From Oscillatoriaceae cyanobacterium Prado104 (lineage in GTDB: Bacteria > Cyanobacteriota > Cyanobacteriia > Cyanobacteriales > Microcoleaceae): 64,000 nucleotides of DNA. Where the stretch lies: contig JALOON010000032.1 in NCBI GenBank assembly GCA_025454405.1, positions 1-64,000 of the forward strand. The letters run 5' to 3'. The position numbers and the translations under genes are program-made. The notes beneath the pieces are model-generated. The model searched no databases, was not told where the DNA came from, and saw only the letters and a list, made by a program, of their open reading frames with translations. Positions 51,061-60,313 of this stretch are shown here, piece by piece. Position 1 is the first letter of the stretch; every line of letters starts with the position of its first letter.

Positions 51061-52398
51061 ATGACTAATGAAATCGGATTTCTGCGACAAGTACCTGCAA
51101 AAGGTGCGGCGAGCGAGCCAGAAGTTAAATACCAACTTTCTAAATATATAGAAGTCGAGATCGGGCGCGATCGCAACTGTCAAATAGCTTTAGAATCGCT
51201 CGCCCACGGCACGGTTTCCCGCCGCCACGCGGCAGTCCGTCCCCTAGCTAACACCAAGTTTCCGCAATGGGAAATTTGCGACCTCAACAGCGCCAACGGA
51301 ACTTATATCAACGGCAAAAGGCTGCAAGGATGCCAAATTTTAAACTCGGGCGATCGCATCAGTCTCGGTATTGACGGCCCGGAATTCCTCTTTGAATTGC
51401 CCATCAGTTCCCATCACAATAAACCCGGATTTGCCAAAGCAAATCAAGGCTTTACTCATGCAGTAGAAAAAGATTCTCTCACTTTAACTCAATTATTCCC
51501 GATCGCCTCGACAGGCAAAGAATTGCGCCAAAAAGCTTACCTGTATCCCGGAATTGCCACAGTTTTTTTTGTCGTGTCGATGTTTGTAGCGGTGGGAAAT
51601 TCCGCAGTTTTTAACTCGATCTTGGCTGCTTACATATCCGGTGCAGCCTACTATTTTATATATCAACTGTGCGGCAAACACAAGCCTTGGTGGGTATTAT
51701 TTTTGGCAGCTTTGGCGACAGCTTCTATTTTGCTTAGTCCGTTATTGATAGCTTTTATATTAGTATTTCGAGAAATTTTGCCGGGGAAATTGCCTGTCGA
51801 GGGGGAAGAAATCAGTTTCTTACCTTTCTTAATCCGAATGTTTGTCGGGGCGGGACTGATGGAAGAATTGCTAAAGGCCCTGCCTATTTTGGGAGCAATG
51901 TTAGTAGGAAATTGGCTGCGAAATCCTTGGCGCGATCGAGTCGGCGTCTGGGAACCTTTGGATGGAATTCTGTTGGGAAGTGCCTCGGCAGTTGGTTTTA
52001 CGCTGTTAGAAACTGTCGGACAGTACGTTCCCAATATCATCCAAAATGTCACCTTGCAAGCAGGACTGGCAGCCGGAGAAGAAGTAGGTTTTCAGTTGCT
52101 AATTCCCCGAATTTTGGGTTCTGTCGCCGGACACATGGCTTACAGCGGTTATTTGGGATATTTTATCGGTTTGAGCGTTCTCAAACCCAAGAAACGCTGG
52201 GAAATTTTGGGGGTTGGCTATTTTAGCGCTGCTGCACTGCACGCCTTGTGGAATGCTTCGGGAATTGCCAGTGTTTTATTGCTAGCTTTAGTGGGAATTT
52301 TGTCCTACGCATTTTTGGTAGCCGCGATTTTGAAAGCTAGGGCTTTGTCTCCGAATCGCGAACGAAATTTTGCAACTCGAATATTTTCCGAAAAGTGA
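51061..52398 (+). CDS. FHA domain fused to PrsW-type intramembrane protease
   Basis: 445 residues. The FHA domain is at about 10-120: IEVEIGRDRNCQI, VSRRHAAV and NSANGTYINGKRL, which bind phosphothreonine. From about 165 there are eight or so membrane helices with PrsW-family marks: LMEELLKALPI, then HMAYSGYLGYFIG and LHALWNASG, giving the Glu and His residues of the proposed metal site. PrsW proteins cut anti-sigma factors or related membrane substrates. The FHA domain implies recruitment by a Thr-phosphorylated partner. Such a fusion would join Ser/Thr kinase signalling to membrane proteolysis. The start follows repeats closely, so the leader is poor. Confidence 0.82.
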   Translation: MTNEIGFLRQVPAKGAASEPEVKYQLSKYIEVEIGRDRNCQIALESLAHGTVSRRHAAVRPLANTKFPQWEICDLNSANGTYINGKRLQGCQILNSGDRISLGIDGPEFLFELPISSHHNKPGFAKANQGFTHAVEKDSLTLTQLFPIASTGKELRQKAYLYPGIATVFFVVSMFVAVGNSAVFNSILAAYISGAAYYFIYQLCGKHKPWWVLFLAALATASILLSPLLIAFILVFREILPGKLPVEGEEISFLPFLIRMFVGAGLMEELLKALPILGAMLVGNWLRNPWRDRVGVWEPLDGILLGSASAVGFTLLETVGQYVPNIIQNVTLQAGLAAGEEVGFQLLIPRILGSVAGHMAYSGYLGYFIGLSVLKPKKRWEILGVGYFSAAALHALWNASGIASVLLLALVGILSYAFLVAAILKARALSPNRERNFATRIFSEK

Positions 52399-52438
52399 GA
52401 TTGCAGGCGAGAGTTCGATCGCTAAAAATCAAGGCTTG

Positions 52439-52489
52439 TAGTAGGGACTTTAGTCAGTCTTCTGCGGACTAAAGTCCACACTACAAACA
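52439..52489. repeat. Degenerate GGACTTTAGTC hairpin
   Basis: GTAGTAGGGACTTTAGTC and GCGGACTAAAGTCCACACTAC are imperfect arms, followed by AAACAGTTTTTATTACTACTGG. Same family as 3481 and 46714. It lies directly beside the MITE at 52512. Confidence 0.7.
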
Positions 52490-52511
52490 GTTTTTATTAC
52501 TACTGGTAATT

Positions 52512-52630
52512 AGGGCTTGCTGAATAAAACTCTCAGCCCCCGAGAGCAATGGTTTTGAGCCTTTTGCGATCGATTTAGTGCCAGGTTATGGCATAGAGAT
52601 GGTCACCAAAAGACTTATTCAGCAAGCCCT
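52512..52630. mobile_element. 119-bp MITE with 16-bp terminal inverted repeats
   Basis: AGGGCTTGCTGAATAA and TTATTCAGCAAGCCCT are perfect inverted ends, and AATT flanks both sides as a likely 4-bp target duplication. The middle has no coding capacity. It is probably moved in trans by a full IS with the same ends, which is not in this window. Confidence 0.75.
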
Positions 52631-52659
52631 AATTATCGAACATGAAAAGATGTCGCCCG

Positions 52660-53346
52660 TCAAACAGCCGTTTTTTTCTTGTGTTTCAACCAACTTAAAC
52701 CAGCCAGTGCTAAGGCTGTTCCTGCAACTGTTATCGGTTCGGGAACTGGTTCGGCTGTATCTACTAGGTTGTAAGAAACGCGAACAGATTGGAGCGATCT
52801 GCCCGCACCTCGATCGATTATTTGACTGTCTCGGGTCGTAATTAGTACCTCATTATATCCCGAGAACAAAGACGCCCACCGATCGTCAGGAATTGTCAGC
52901 CCGTTGGTATCCATAGACCAAGATGCCCCGCCGTCATATCGGGTGTAATAAGGCCCTACGAGTTCATCTCCAGGAAAGTTAATTTCTCTGGTTGATGAGT
53001 CACTTCCCCTGGCGCGCAGTCCGCGAAATTCCCCTTGAAAAAATAGCGCTGTAGCCCCTGCCAAATCGTAGTAATCCTTGCCTTGCAGTCCGTAAGGGCT
53101 AGGGAAAGTAGCGGTAATGGAAGTATTAAATCTACCTTCGGAAACCGATATTTCTTCCACTCCTATGCGCGCCAGCGATGAATTGTTAAACTTAAAGAAA
53201 CCGCTGCCACCATTCTCTGCTACTTGGAAATTGTAGGTGAGGACGGCCGCTTGTGCTTTGTCAACTACTGCTAAGGATAAAGCTGCACAACTGAGAATTG
53301 TGCTGGCGATCGCGCTTCCCACTCTTTGTTTTTGTTTCAAATTCAT
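52660..53346 (-). CDS. PEP-CTERM sorting-signal protein, copy 3
   Basis: 228 residues. Signal peptide to about residue 33 (cleavage after QAQA/AQAA region). The mature domain is beta-rich and begins VLTYNFQVAENGGSGFFKFN. The C-terminus is a PEP-CTERM signal: VPEP, a hydrophobic helix (TVAGTALALAGLSWL) and basic KHKKK. Such proteins are cut and anchored or released by an exosortase and are often linked to extracellular polymers. It is the last of three paralogues in a row. The exosortase is not in this window. GlyGly and PEP motifs are intact, so it looks functional. Confidence 0.83.
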   Translation of the reverse strand: MNLKQKQRVGSAIASTILSCAALSLAVVDKAQAAVLTYNFQVAENGGSGFFKFNNSSLARIGVEEISVSEGRFNTSITATFPSPYGLQGKDYYDLAGATALFFQGEFRGLRARGSDSSTREINFPGDELVGPYYTRYDGGASWSMDTNGLTIPDDRWASLFSGYNEVLITTRDSQIIDRGAGRSLQSVRVSYNLVDTAEPVPEPITVAGTALALAGLSWLKHKKKTAV

Positions 53347-53457
53347 GTGATGCCTCCCATCGGATTAACCTGAATAAATTTTGCTGTCGATTTTTGTCAG
53401 ACATTTAACTATTCAATCTGCTCTTAAGCTGTTGGTTGTTAAGGGCGATCGTACCCG

Positions 53458-54120
53458 TCACACCGCCTGTTTTTTCTGGGATTTCAACCAACTCAAACCA
53501 GCCATTGCTAAAGCTGTACCCGCAAATGTTATCGGTTCGGGAACTGGTTCGGCGACAGTATCTACTAGGGTATAAAAAACTTCACTACCGTTAATAATTC
53601 TACGCCCGTCTACGGCAAATGTGCGATTCCTGTCACCAATCAATACCTCGCGATACCCCGAGAAATAAGATTTCCATATACCAATGCCCGATCGCCCGCT
53701 GGTATCTACAGACCAAGAAGCCCTACCATCATATTTGATGTAATAAGGTCCTCCTTCTACTTCTGGAGGAATGTCAATTTCTGTAATCGATGAATCTCCA
53801 TCGCTGGCTCGCAATCCCCGAAATTCGCCTTGATAAAATAAAGCTATTTTCCCGGCCAAGTCGTAGTAAGTCTTACCCGGAGAAACAGTCATAAAAGTGT
53901 TGAATCTTCCCTCGGAAACTGCAATTTCTTCATCTCCTATTCCTGTAAGCGATGAGTTACTAAACTTAAAAAAACCGTTGCCACCATCCTCACCTACCTG
54001 GAAATTGTAGGTAATGACAGCAGCTTGTACTTTGTCCCCTGCTGCTAATGATAGGGCTGCAAAACAGAGAATTGTGCTGCCGATCGCCCTGACCAACTTC
54101 TGACTTTTTTTCTGATTCAT
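53458..54120 (-). CDS. PEP-CTERM sorting-signal protein, copy 2
   Basis: 220 residues, paralogous to its neighbours. Signal peptide to about 33, then VITYNFQVGEDGGNGFFKFS at the start of the mature part, a middle with DLAGKIALFYQGEFRGLRA, and the C-terminal VPEPITFAGTALAMAGLSWL followed by KSQKK. It lacks about ten residues in the loop after FNTF that copies 1 and 3 have. The last part is very similar at DNA level in all three genes, suggesting recent duplication or gene conversion. Role unknown; surface or matrix protein is likely. Confidence 0.83.
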   Translation of the reverse strand: MNQKKSQKLVRAIGSTILCFAALSLAAGDKVQAAVITYNFQVGEDGGNGFFKFSNSSLTGIGDEEIAVSEGRFNTFMTVSPGKTYYDLAGKIALFYQGEFRGLRASDGDSSITEIDIPPEVEGGPYYIKYDGRASWSVDTSGRSGIGIWKSYFSGYREVLIGDRNRTFAVDGRRIINGSEVFYTLVDTVAEPVPEPITFAGTALAMAGLSWLKSQKKQAV

Positions 54121-54208
54121 TTTTGACCTCTTTGCTACATTGAACTTATTAAATTTTAACTATTTAATTTGCTCTTAATTTTTGAAAATTTAAGAGCGAT
54201 CGTACCCG

Positions 54209-54910
54209 TCACACCGCCTGTTTTTTCTGGGATTTCAACCAGCTTAAACCAGCCAGGGCTAAAGCTGTACCTGCAAATGTTACGGGTTCGGGAACTGGTT
54301 CGGTAGCGGTATCTACTAGGGTGTAAGAAACATCGGTAGAGAGGATGAAACGGTCTACTCTGGCATTAAATCTACCGTTCTTTTCATTAATGTGTGTGTC
54401 ACTCAACCCTGTAAAGTAAGTGAACCACCTACTTATACCAGGACTCCCGATGTTCTCCATCGACCAATTTGCGGAGATATCATACGTGACATTATAAGGC
54501 CCGGGTCCAGGATCGCGGACTGTTCCCGGTACGAAGAAAGTCGTAATTTCTCTACTGCTTGCTGAGTCGCTACCGCGTGCTTGCAGTCCGCGAAACTCTC
54601 CTTCAAAAAATACTACTGTAGCCCCTACCAAATCGTAGTAATTTTTGCCTTGCACTCCGTAATATGAATCCGTCGCAGTTAGAAAAGTATTGAATCTTCC
54701 TTCAGAAACACCGACTCGTTCATCTCCTATTCCTGTAAGCGAGGAGTTATCGAACTTAAAAAAACCGCTACCCCCATTATCTCCCACTTGGAAATTGTAG
54801 GTGAGGACGGCTGCTTGTGCTTTGTCAATTGCTGCTAAGGACAGGGCTGCATAACTGAGAATTGTCGTGCCGATCGCCCTTGCTAATCTCTGTTTTTGTT
54901 TCCGATTCAT
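54209..54910 (-). CDS. PEP-CTERM sorting-signal protein, copy 1
   Basis: 233 residues, the first gene of the trio on the minus strand. Signal peptide to about 33, mature start VLTYNFQVGDNGGSGFFKFD, and a PEP-CTERM end (VPEPVTFAGTALALAGLSWL then KSQKK). It has the longest central loop of the three (about 120-135). Gaps of 88 and 111 bases separate the genes, enough for separate promoters. The conserved start and end with variable middles suggest a family of related surface proteins with different binding faces. Confidence 0.83.
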   Translation of the reverse strand: MNRKQKQRLARAIGTTILSYAALSLAAIDKAQAAVLTYNFQVGDNGGSGFFKFDNSSLTGIGDERVGVSEGRFNTFLTATDSYYGVQGKNYYDLVGATVVFFEGEFRGLQARGSDSASSREITTFFVPGTVRDPGPGPYNVTYDISANWSMENIGSPGISRWFTYFTGLSDTHINEKNGRFNARVDRFILSTDVSYTLVDTATEPVPEPVTFAGTALALAGLSWLKSQKKQAV

Positions 54911-55529
54911 TTTTTTGCCTCTTTACTACATTATTAAATTGGAGCTGATTTTCTATCAGTTTTTGTCCGATTTTAATTATGTATATTTTTTCTATCAGTT
55001 TTTACCTAAGTCTATTTTTAACTGTAGTCGGGAGTCGGGAGCGATCGCAAGTAAATATACGTATTTTTAACATAAGTTTTTTTAACGTAAGTTTTCCGCT
55101 CTCCAGACTACCAAATCCTCCTCCTGAACTTTTACTGAGGCTGCAATTAAATTGGTATTATTTATTACTTAAAAGTGGTTAATGTCAGCTTGCAACAATC
55201 ACTGAAACTTTCACATACCAGGAAAATATGCCAGCAAATTAACCAAAGAAAGCGATTTTTCGCTCGAAGTTGCCAATAACAGCAAAATATCGCCAAAAAG
55301 CTGGTTTCTGGCTCTTGGTGCATAAGTATGATTTTTTGTGTTTTGGCGATGCTGCGGGCGAGCGACCGCATATAGTGCACTCAATCACTTTTGTCAATAC
55401 CAGATCGGCTGACAATTGCCCCAATGTTCGGTACTCCAGCAGGAGCAGCCTCCGCGTAAATACCTTAGGCCGCATTCTCAAGTGAACTTAGAACTTCTTC
55501 ACAAATGAGTTGACTGTGGTACTATCTGG
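54911..55529. other. Intergenic region, no gene seen
   Basis: About 620 AT-rich bases between the divergent PEP-CTERM and oxidoreductase genes. It has a repeated TTTTTCTATCAGTTTTT motif (54948-55007) and a GTCGGGAGTCGGGAGCG direct repeat (55029-55045). The several short open frames lack ribosome sites and protein character. Confidence 0.45.
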
Positions 55530-56663
55530 ATGGCTGTGAGTAGCTTAGGGAAGCCAATTGGCTTGATTCCTGTGGTGGAGGAGAATCCAGGAGTGCTAGA
55601 TAGGATGTCATTGGGATACGCAAACGTTTTTGCCCACCGAAGTCAGCCCGAACCCCTGCGTATAGGGGTCATCGGGGTTGGCAATATGGGCCAGCACCAC
55701 GCACGAGTTTTGAGCTTGCTAAAAGATGTCGAACTCGTGGGGGTTGCAGACATAAATGTAGAGCGGGGAATTGATGTAGCCAGCAAATACCGGGTTCGCT
55801 TTTTTGAAGACTTCCGGGATTTGCTCGCCCATGTCGATGCAGTCTGCGTCGCAGTTCCAACTCGCCTGCACCACGCTGTGGGGATGACTTGTCTCCAAGC
55901 GGGGGTTCACGTTTTAATTGAAAAGCCGATCGCGGCTAGTATTGCTGAGGCTGAATCTTTGGTCAATGCCGCAGCAGAATCCCACCGGATTTTGCAAGTG
56001 GGTCATATCGAGCGCTTCAATCCAGCTTTTCAGGAACTCGGCAAAGTGCTGAAAACTGAAGAATTGCTGGCATTGGAAGCTCACCGGATGAGTCCCTATT
56101 CCCATCGGGCAAACGACGTATCGGTAGTTTTGGATCTGATGATCCACGACATCGACTTACTGCTGGAATTGGCAAATTCCCATGTAGTGAAACTGACAGC
56201 CAGCGGCAGCAGGGCATCAGATTCCGGTTATTTGGACTACGTGACGGCTACGCTGAACTTTGCTAACGGCATTGTTGCTACTCTGACTGCCAGCAAGGTG
56301 ACGCACCGCAAACTTCGTTCGATAGCCGCTCACTGTAAAAATTCCCTGACAGAGGCAGATTTTCTCAACAACGAAATCTTGATTCACCGACAAACAACCG
56401 CCAATTACGTGACGGATTACGGTCAGGTGCTTTACCGTCAAGATGGGTTGATCGAAAAAGTTTACACCAGCAATATAGAACCGCTCCATGCAGAATTGGA
56501 GCATTTTATTAATTGCGTGCGGGGTGGAAACCAGCCTTCTGTAGGGGGAGAACAAGCTTTGAAGGCTCTGCGGCTGGCAAGTTCGATCGAACAAATGGCT
56601 CTCGACGGTCAAGCTTGGTATCCGAATCCGAAAGAGTTGGAGCCTACTTTGCAGGTTAAGTAG
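55530..56663 (+). CDS. Gfo/Idh/MocA-family oxidoreductase
   Basis: 377 residues. An N-terminal extension of about 45 residues precedes the Rossmann fold: RIGVIGVGNMGQHHARVL, then AVCVAVPTRLHH and the family motif VLIEKPIA with the catalytic Lys. The C-terminal domain is the usual beta sheet (HIERFNPAFQEL, DLMIHDIDLLLEL). The family oxidises or reduces sugars and related compounds with NAD(P). HIERFNPA resembles UDP-sugar 3-dehydrogenases of lipid A or surface sugar pathways, so a nucleotide sugar is a plausible substrate; not certain. It stands alone, converging on the SGNH hydrolase. Confidence 0.85.
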   Translation: MAVSSLGKPIGLIPVVEENPGVLDRMSLGYANVFAHRSQPEPLRIGVIGVGNMGQHHARVLSLLKDVELVGVADINVERGIDVASKYRVRFFEDFRDLLAHVDAVCVAVPTRLHHAVGMTCLQAGVHVLIEKPIAASIAEAESLVNAAAESHRILQVGHIERFNPAFQELGKVLKTEELLALEAHRMSPYSHRANDVSVVLDLMIHDIDLLLELANSHVVKLTASGSRASDSGYLDYVTATLNFANGIVATLTASKVTHRKLRSIAAHCKNSLTEADFLNNEILIHRQTTANYVTDYGQVLYRQDGLIEKVYTSNIEPLHAELEHFINCVRGGNQPSVGGEQALKALRLASSIEQMALDGQAWYPNPKELEPTLQVK

Positions 56664-56729
56664 TATTCAATGTCACGCCAACAGGGCTGCTATACAGTGA
56701 CAGGTGAAAACCCCGTACTTTTAAGGATT

Positions 56730-57737
56730 TTAAGTTGCGGAGTACGTCAATTGATGACTGATAGTTTTACTAACTAGCTGATTTCCTTGAGGACTCAGGT
56801 GAATGCTGTCTCGATACAAAGTTGCTAGTTCCGCTGCTGAATTGAAAATAGGGAGAAAATTTATGTAAGTAATTTTCTCTGTTTCGACGAGTTCGGCGAG
56901 ACGTTCTCTGGCCTTGACTTCCCAGTCGTGCGGGCCCGATTCGCCGAATTCGTGCTTTTTGGGCGTCAGGGCTAGCAAAAACTGGCTGCCGGCAGCATCT
57001 GTCATGCTTTTGATGTGGCGGATAGCTTCTAAGTTGCAGACTACTTTGTCGCTGCTTTCTGTCGGGGGTGCTGTTGGCGCTGGTACTGCAGGCAGCAGGT
57101 AGCGGTTTAGCAGTTCTACTGTAGCTAACGGGGGTTTGCGATCGGGATAAGCTCGATCGCGCCCTACCACCGCAGCATTGGGGGCCGATGCAAACAAGTC
57201 GTCTGTATTCAGCAGCAGCACCACAACTTTCGACCCAAACAAACCGAACTTCTTGGCGTAAGCCAGTTGATTCCTCGGTCCCCAGGAGTTGGCCGAGGCA
57301 TTGAGAACTTCAAAGTCAGAATAGTTGACTTTTGAAGGAATTTGTGGTAATTGTGATTTTTGAAATTCCTGTCTCAACTGTCGGGCCATCAGTTCCGAGA
57401 TGGTATCTGTCTGATGCGTCCACCAACCGCCGTTAGCCACAGAATCACCCAGCAGCAAGACGCGCAGGGTGTCGGGAGGAGGCAGCGGGGCGATCGAACC
57501 TGTACGCATCGAATACTCGTTAATCTCAATTCGATTGCCCAAGCGGCGCACCGCGCGATCGGGCGCTAACAAATAGCCGCACTCCGTATCGGCAACGTAA
57601 ATCAAAGGATTGCCCAAACCCAGCAGTCGCAGCAGAAGTTCCAGCAGCACCAGCAACACTGCAGTAACAGCCCAAATTTTCAGCAGGAAGAAGAAAGGAA
57701 AAAGGAAGAAGGAAGAAGGAAGAAGGAATAAAAACAT
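56730..57737 (-). CDS. SGNH/GDSL-type hydrolase, membrane anchored
   Basis: 335 residues. The first 45 are very hydrophobic, partly encoded by GGAAGAAGG tandem repeats at 57689-57725, so the true start may be further in. Block I with the nucleophile is LLLGDSVANGGWW (about 93-105), block III includes NASANSWGPRNQ and the catalytic Asp-His are in DSIHLSPQGN near the C-terminus. These are the SGNH fold marks; substrates range from lipids to acetylated sugars. An N-terminal membrane anchor with the enzyme facing the periplasm suggests deacetylation of a surface polymer, but this is inferred. Confidence 0.78.
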   Translation of the reverse strand: MFLFLLPSSFFLFPFFFLLKIWAVTAVLLVLLELLLRLLGLGNPLIYVADTECGYLLAPDRAVRRLGNRIEINEYSMRTGSIAPLPPPDTLRVLLLGDSVANGGWWTHQTDTISELMARQLRQEFQKSQLPQIPSKVNYSDFEVLNASANSWGPRNQLAYAKKFGLFGSKVVVLLLNTDDLFASAPNAAVVGRDRAYPDRKPPLATVELLNRYLLPAVPAPTAPPTESSDKVVCNLEAIRHIKSMTDAAGSQFLLALTPKKHEFGESGPHDWEVKARERLAELVETEKITYINFLPIFNSAAELATLYRDSIHLSPQGNQLVSKTISHQLTYSAT

Positions 57738-58129
57738 CAGAATTTAAGCAATCAAACCAAAAAAACCGGCTTTTCTACCGAAAAATTGGGTTGAAAGCCC
57801 GTCCTTTTATCGCTGGCTCTTTCAATATTTGGATTTTACATTCTTTATCTCTATCACATCTTTAAAAAAATGGTATAACGTCTCTTGTCGGCAACTTCCT
57901 CTGCTGGGCTAATTCTGAGAATCACCGTCCTTATCAGGCGGTGAGGGTGCCAACCCATCAGTCCGCTACAGCCAAATATTGGCGTCAAAAAACCCGGTTT
58001 GCGACCCACCCGGCCCAATTCCCGATCGAAAATCTCAAATCGATTCGCCTCTGTGGATATAGAATTCTAGAATATACCGTCAAAATCCGCCGGCAGCCGT
58101 AGCGTCAACTTGGTGGTTTCAGGAAACCC
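57738..58129. other. Intergenic region upstream of btpA
   Basis: About 390 bases between the divergent hydrolase and btpA. It holds fragments of the AAACCGGGTTTT repeat (57762-57800, 57987-58000) and a CCGTCCTTATCAGGCGGTGAGG hairpin-like stretch near 57926. No gene is seen; it should contain the btpA promoter. Confidence 0.4.
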
Positions 58130-59008
58130 GTGGACTTAAAACAAATATTCAAAACCCCGAATCCCATAATCGGTGTCGTACATTTACAGCCCCTGCCAAC
58201 TTCTCCCCGATGGGGGGGAGACCTCAAAGCTATTATCGGAAGGGCCGAACAAGAGGCTACAGCGCTGGCTTCTGGCGGCGCTAACGGTATCATAGTTGAA
58301 AACTTTTTCGACGCTCCCTTCGCTAAGGACAGAGTAGATCCGGCCGTCGTCAGCGCGATGACGCTGGTAGTCGAGAGGCTGACCAATCTGGTAACGCTGC
58401 CCATCGGGATTAACGTGCTGCGCAACGATGCTCACAGCGCGATCGCGATCGCCTGCTGTACCAGCGCTCAATTCATCCGCGTCAACGTTCTCAACGGCAT
58501 CATGGCTACAGATCAGGGCTTAATCGAAGGTCAAGCCCACCAGTTAATGCGCTACAGGCGAGAATTGGGCAGCGATGTCAAAATATTAGCAGACGTGTTA
58601 GTCAAGCACGGGCGACCTCTGGGCAGCCCCAATTTAACCACAGCCGTTCAAGAGACGATCGGGCGCGCTTTAGCCGACGCCGTAATTCTCTCCGGCTGGA
58701 CGACAGGCAGCCCTCCCAATCTGGAAGACTTGGAACTCGCCAGCGCAGCCGCCGCCGGCATTCCTGTTTTCATCGGCAGCGGTGCCTCTTGGGAAAACAT
58801 TTCTACTTTGATGCAGGCGGCTGACGGCGTAATTGTTTCGAGTTCGCTGAAGCGAAACGGCCGCATCGAACAACCGATCGACCCGATCCGCGTCAGTCAG
58901 TTTGTCGAAGCAGCCCGTCGCGGCTTGTCGGAAAAAGAGGCAAACAGAGATAATAGTGCTGGCCGACAAGCGCCGGAATTGGGTAAAGTCAAAAGTACAA
59001 TGGGTTAA
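58130..59008 (+). CDS. btpA: BtpA family photosystem I biogenesis protein
   Basis: 292 residues from a GTG (MDLKQIFKTPNPIIGVVHLQ). It is a TIM-barrel-type protein of the BtpA family. Marks include GVVHLQPLPTSP, GANGIIVENFFDAPF and VLRNDAHSAIAIA in the first half, LADVLVKHGRPLG in the middle, and ADGVIVSSSLKRNG near the end. In Synechocystis BtpA is needed for stable photosystem I reaction-centre proteins, mainly at low temperature, and is a peripheral thylakoid protein. The catalytic role, if any, is unknown. The VKOR-Trx gene follows on the same strand. Confidence 0.9.
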   Translation: MDLKQIFKTPNPIIGVVHLQPLPTSPRWGGDLKAIIGRAEQEATALASGGANGIIVENFFDAPFAKDRVDPAVVSAMTLVVERLTNLVTLPIGINVLRNDAHSAIAIACCTSAQFIRVNVLNGIMATDQGLIEGQAHQLMRYRRELGSDVKILADVLVKHGRPLGSPNLTTAVQETIGRALADAVILSGWTTGSPPNLEDLELASAAAAGIPVFIGSGASWENISTLMQAADGVIVSSSLKRNGRIEQPIDPIRVSQFVEAARRGLSEKEANRDNSAGRQAPELGKVKSTMG

Positions 59009-59048
59009 ACAGTTGACAGTTGACAGTTGACAGTTGACAGAAAACAGC
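59009..59048. repeat. TTGACAG tandem repeats
   Basis: Four TTGACAG heptamers directly after the btpA stop, followed by a partial inverse (CAGCAAACTGTTGACTGTTGG). Typical short tandem repeat of this genome. Confidence 0.75.
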
Positions 59049-59238
59049 AAACTGTTGACTGTTGGCAGCAAGGTTTTGAAAACAGTTGACCTGAAACAAT
59101 TTCATCTTTATTTAATTGACAACTGTCCGCTGTACTCTGTCCGATGCCGTTCAAAAAAACGGGAATTTAAACCGGACTATAAAAAATTTCCGCCTCAAAA
59201 GACGGAGCTTGAGACCCTATTTTTTGGTAAATTGCAAA

Positions 59239-60168
59239 ATGATTCGCCGACGTTCAACACCTTGGATTCATCGCTGGTCTCGGACTGCGATCGCCGCGAT
59301 CGCAGCTATTGGCATCCTAGAAACTGCTTATCTCACGATAGCTAAATTAACGACCGGCTCAGTCATTTGCCCTACCAGCGGCTGCGATAAAGTTCTCAAC
59401 AGTCCTTACGCTACACTCTTCGGCGTATTGCCTTTAAGCTTGTTGGGTTTTTTGGCATATTTAACGATCGCCATCCTGGCACTAGCTCCCAGATATGTCA
59501 ATCCCGACACCAATAAAGGATTGCACTCCAAATTAGAAAACGGAACTTGGCAAGCGCTATTTATCATTACCGCCGCGATGGTAATTTTCAGTAGCTATTT
59601 GATGTATTTGATGGCTGTTGAAATTCAAGAACTGTGCATTTATTGCGTCAGTTCGGCTGTATTTTCGCTGTCGCTGTTCGTGCTGGTATTAGTAGGTCGC
59701 GAGTGGGAAGATATCGGACAGTTGGTGTTTACAGGAATCTTAGTAGTAACGGTAAGTTCGATCGGCGCTTTGGGACTTTATAATAGCGTCAATTCGCCTG
59801 CGCCTACTGTCAATACTCCCGGAATTTCACCTCCTGCAGTCACTACAACCTCCGGACGCGCAGAACTTGCTTTAGCCCGCCACCTCCGGCAAATCGGCGC
59901 TAAAGAATACGGCGCTTACTGGTGTCCCCACTGCCACGATCAAAAAATGCTGTTTGGCAAAGAAGCAGCCAAAATAATTGATTATTTTGAATGCGATCCC
60001 AAAGGGCAAAATTCTCGCGCCGAAAAGTGCCAAGCTGTTGCTAGCAATATTAAAGGTTTCCCGACTTGGGAGATTCAAGGTCAGTTTTATTCGGGGACAA
60101 AAACTTTAGAGCAACTCGCTGAAATCTCCGGTTACACGGGGCCGCGCAACTTCCAAAACAGAGGTTGA
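59239..60168 (+). CDS. VKOR-thioredoxin fusion (disulfide-forming protein)
   Basis: 309 residues from the ATG at 59239; the frame extends upstream but without protein character. Residues 1-190 are the vitamin K epoxide reductase-type four-helix domain with the loop cysteines in VICPTSGCDKV and the redox pair CIYC (LCIYCVSSAVF). A linker rich in Pro/Thr leads to a thioredoxin-like periplasmic or lumenal domain with CPHC (GAYWCPHCHDQK) and two later cysteines (FECDPKG, EKCQAV). Cyanobacterial VKOR-Trx proteins form disulfides with quinone as electron acceptor and support photosystem assembly (LTO1 in plants). Lying next to btpA fits that role. Confidence 0.9.
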   Translation: MIRRRSTPWIHRWSRTAIAAIAAIGILETAYLTIAKLTTGSVICPTSGCDKVLNSPYATLFGVLPLSLLGFLAYLTIAILALAPRYVNPDTNKGLHSKLENGTWQALFIITAAMVIFSSYLMYLMAVEIQELCIYCVSSAVFSLSLFVLVLVGREWEDIGQLVFTGILVVTVSSIGALGLYNSVNSPAPTVNTPGISPPAVTTTSGRAELALARHLRQIGAKEYGAYWCPHCHDQKMLFGKEAAKIIDYFECDPKGQNSRAEKCQAVASNIKGFPTWEIQGQFYSGTKTLEQLAEISGYTGPRNFQNRG

Positions 60169-60248
60169 TGGTCGATCGCGCGATACGATTAGATATATCC
60201 AAAAAAGAATTTAGGCTAAGAGTGTTCGATCGACCGTAGGTGGGGGAG

Positions 60249-60313
60249 GGTGAAGCATTTGGACATAAACTCTTGGGTTTTGGGCAGAATATTGTCGCCC
60301 AAATGCTTCACCC
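60249..60313. repeat. Hairpin GGTGAAGCATTTGG / CCAAATGCTTCACC
   Basis: GGTGAAGCATTTGG (60249-60262) and CCAAATGCTTCACC (60299-60312) form a 14-bp stem with a 36-base loop between the converging VKOR-Trx and LLM genes. A dispersed repeat that may terminate either transcript. Confidence 0.7.
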
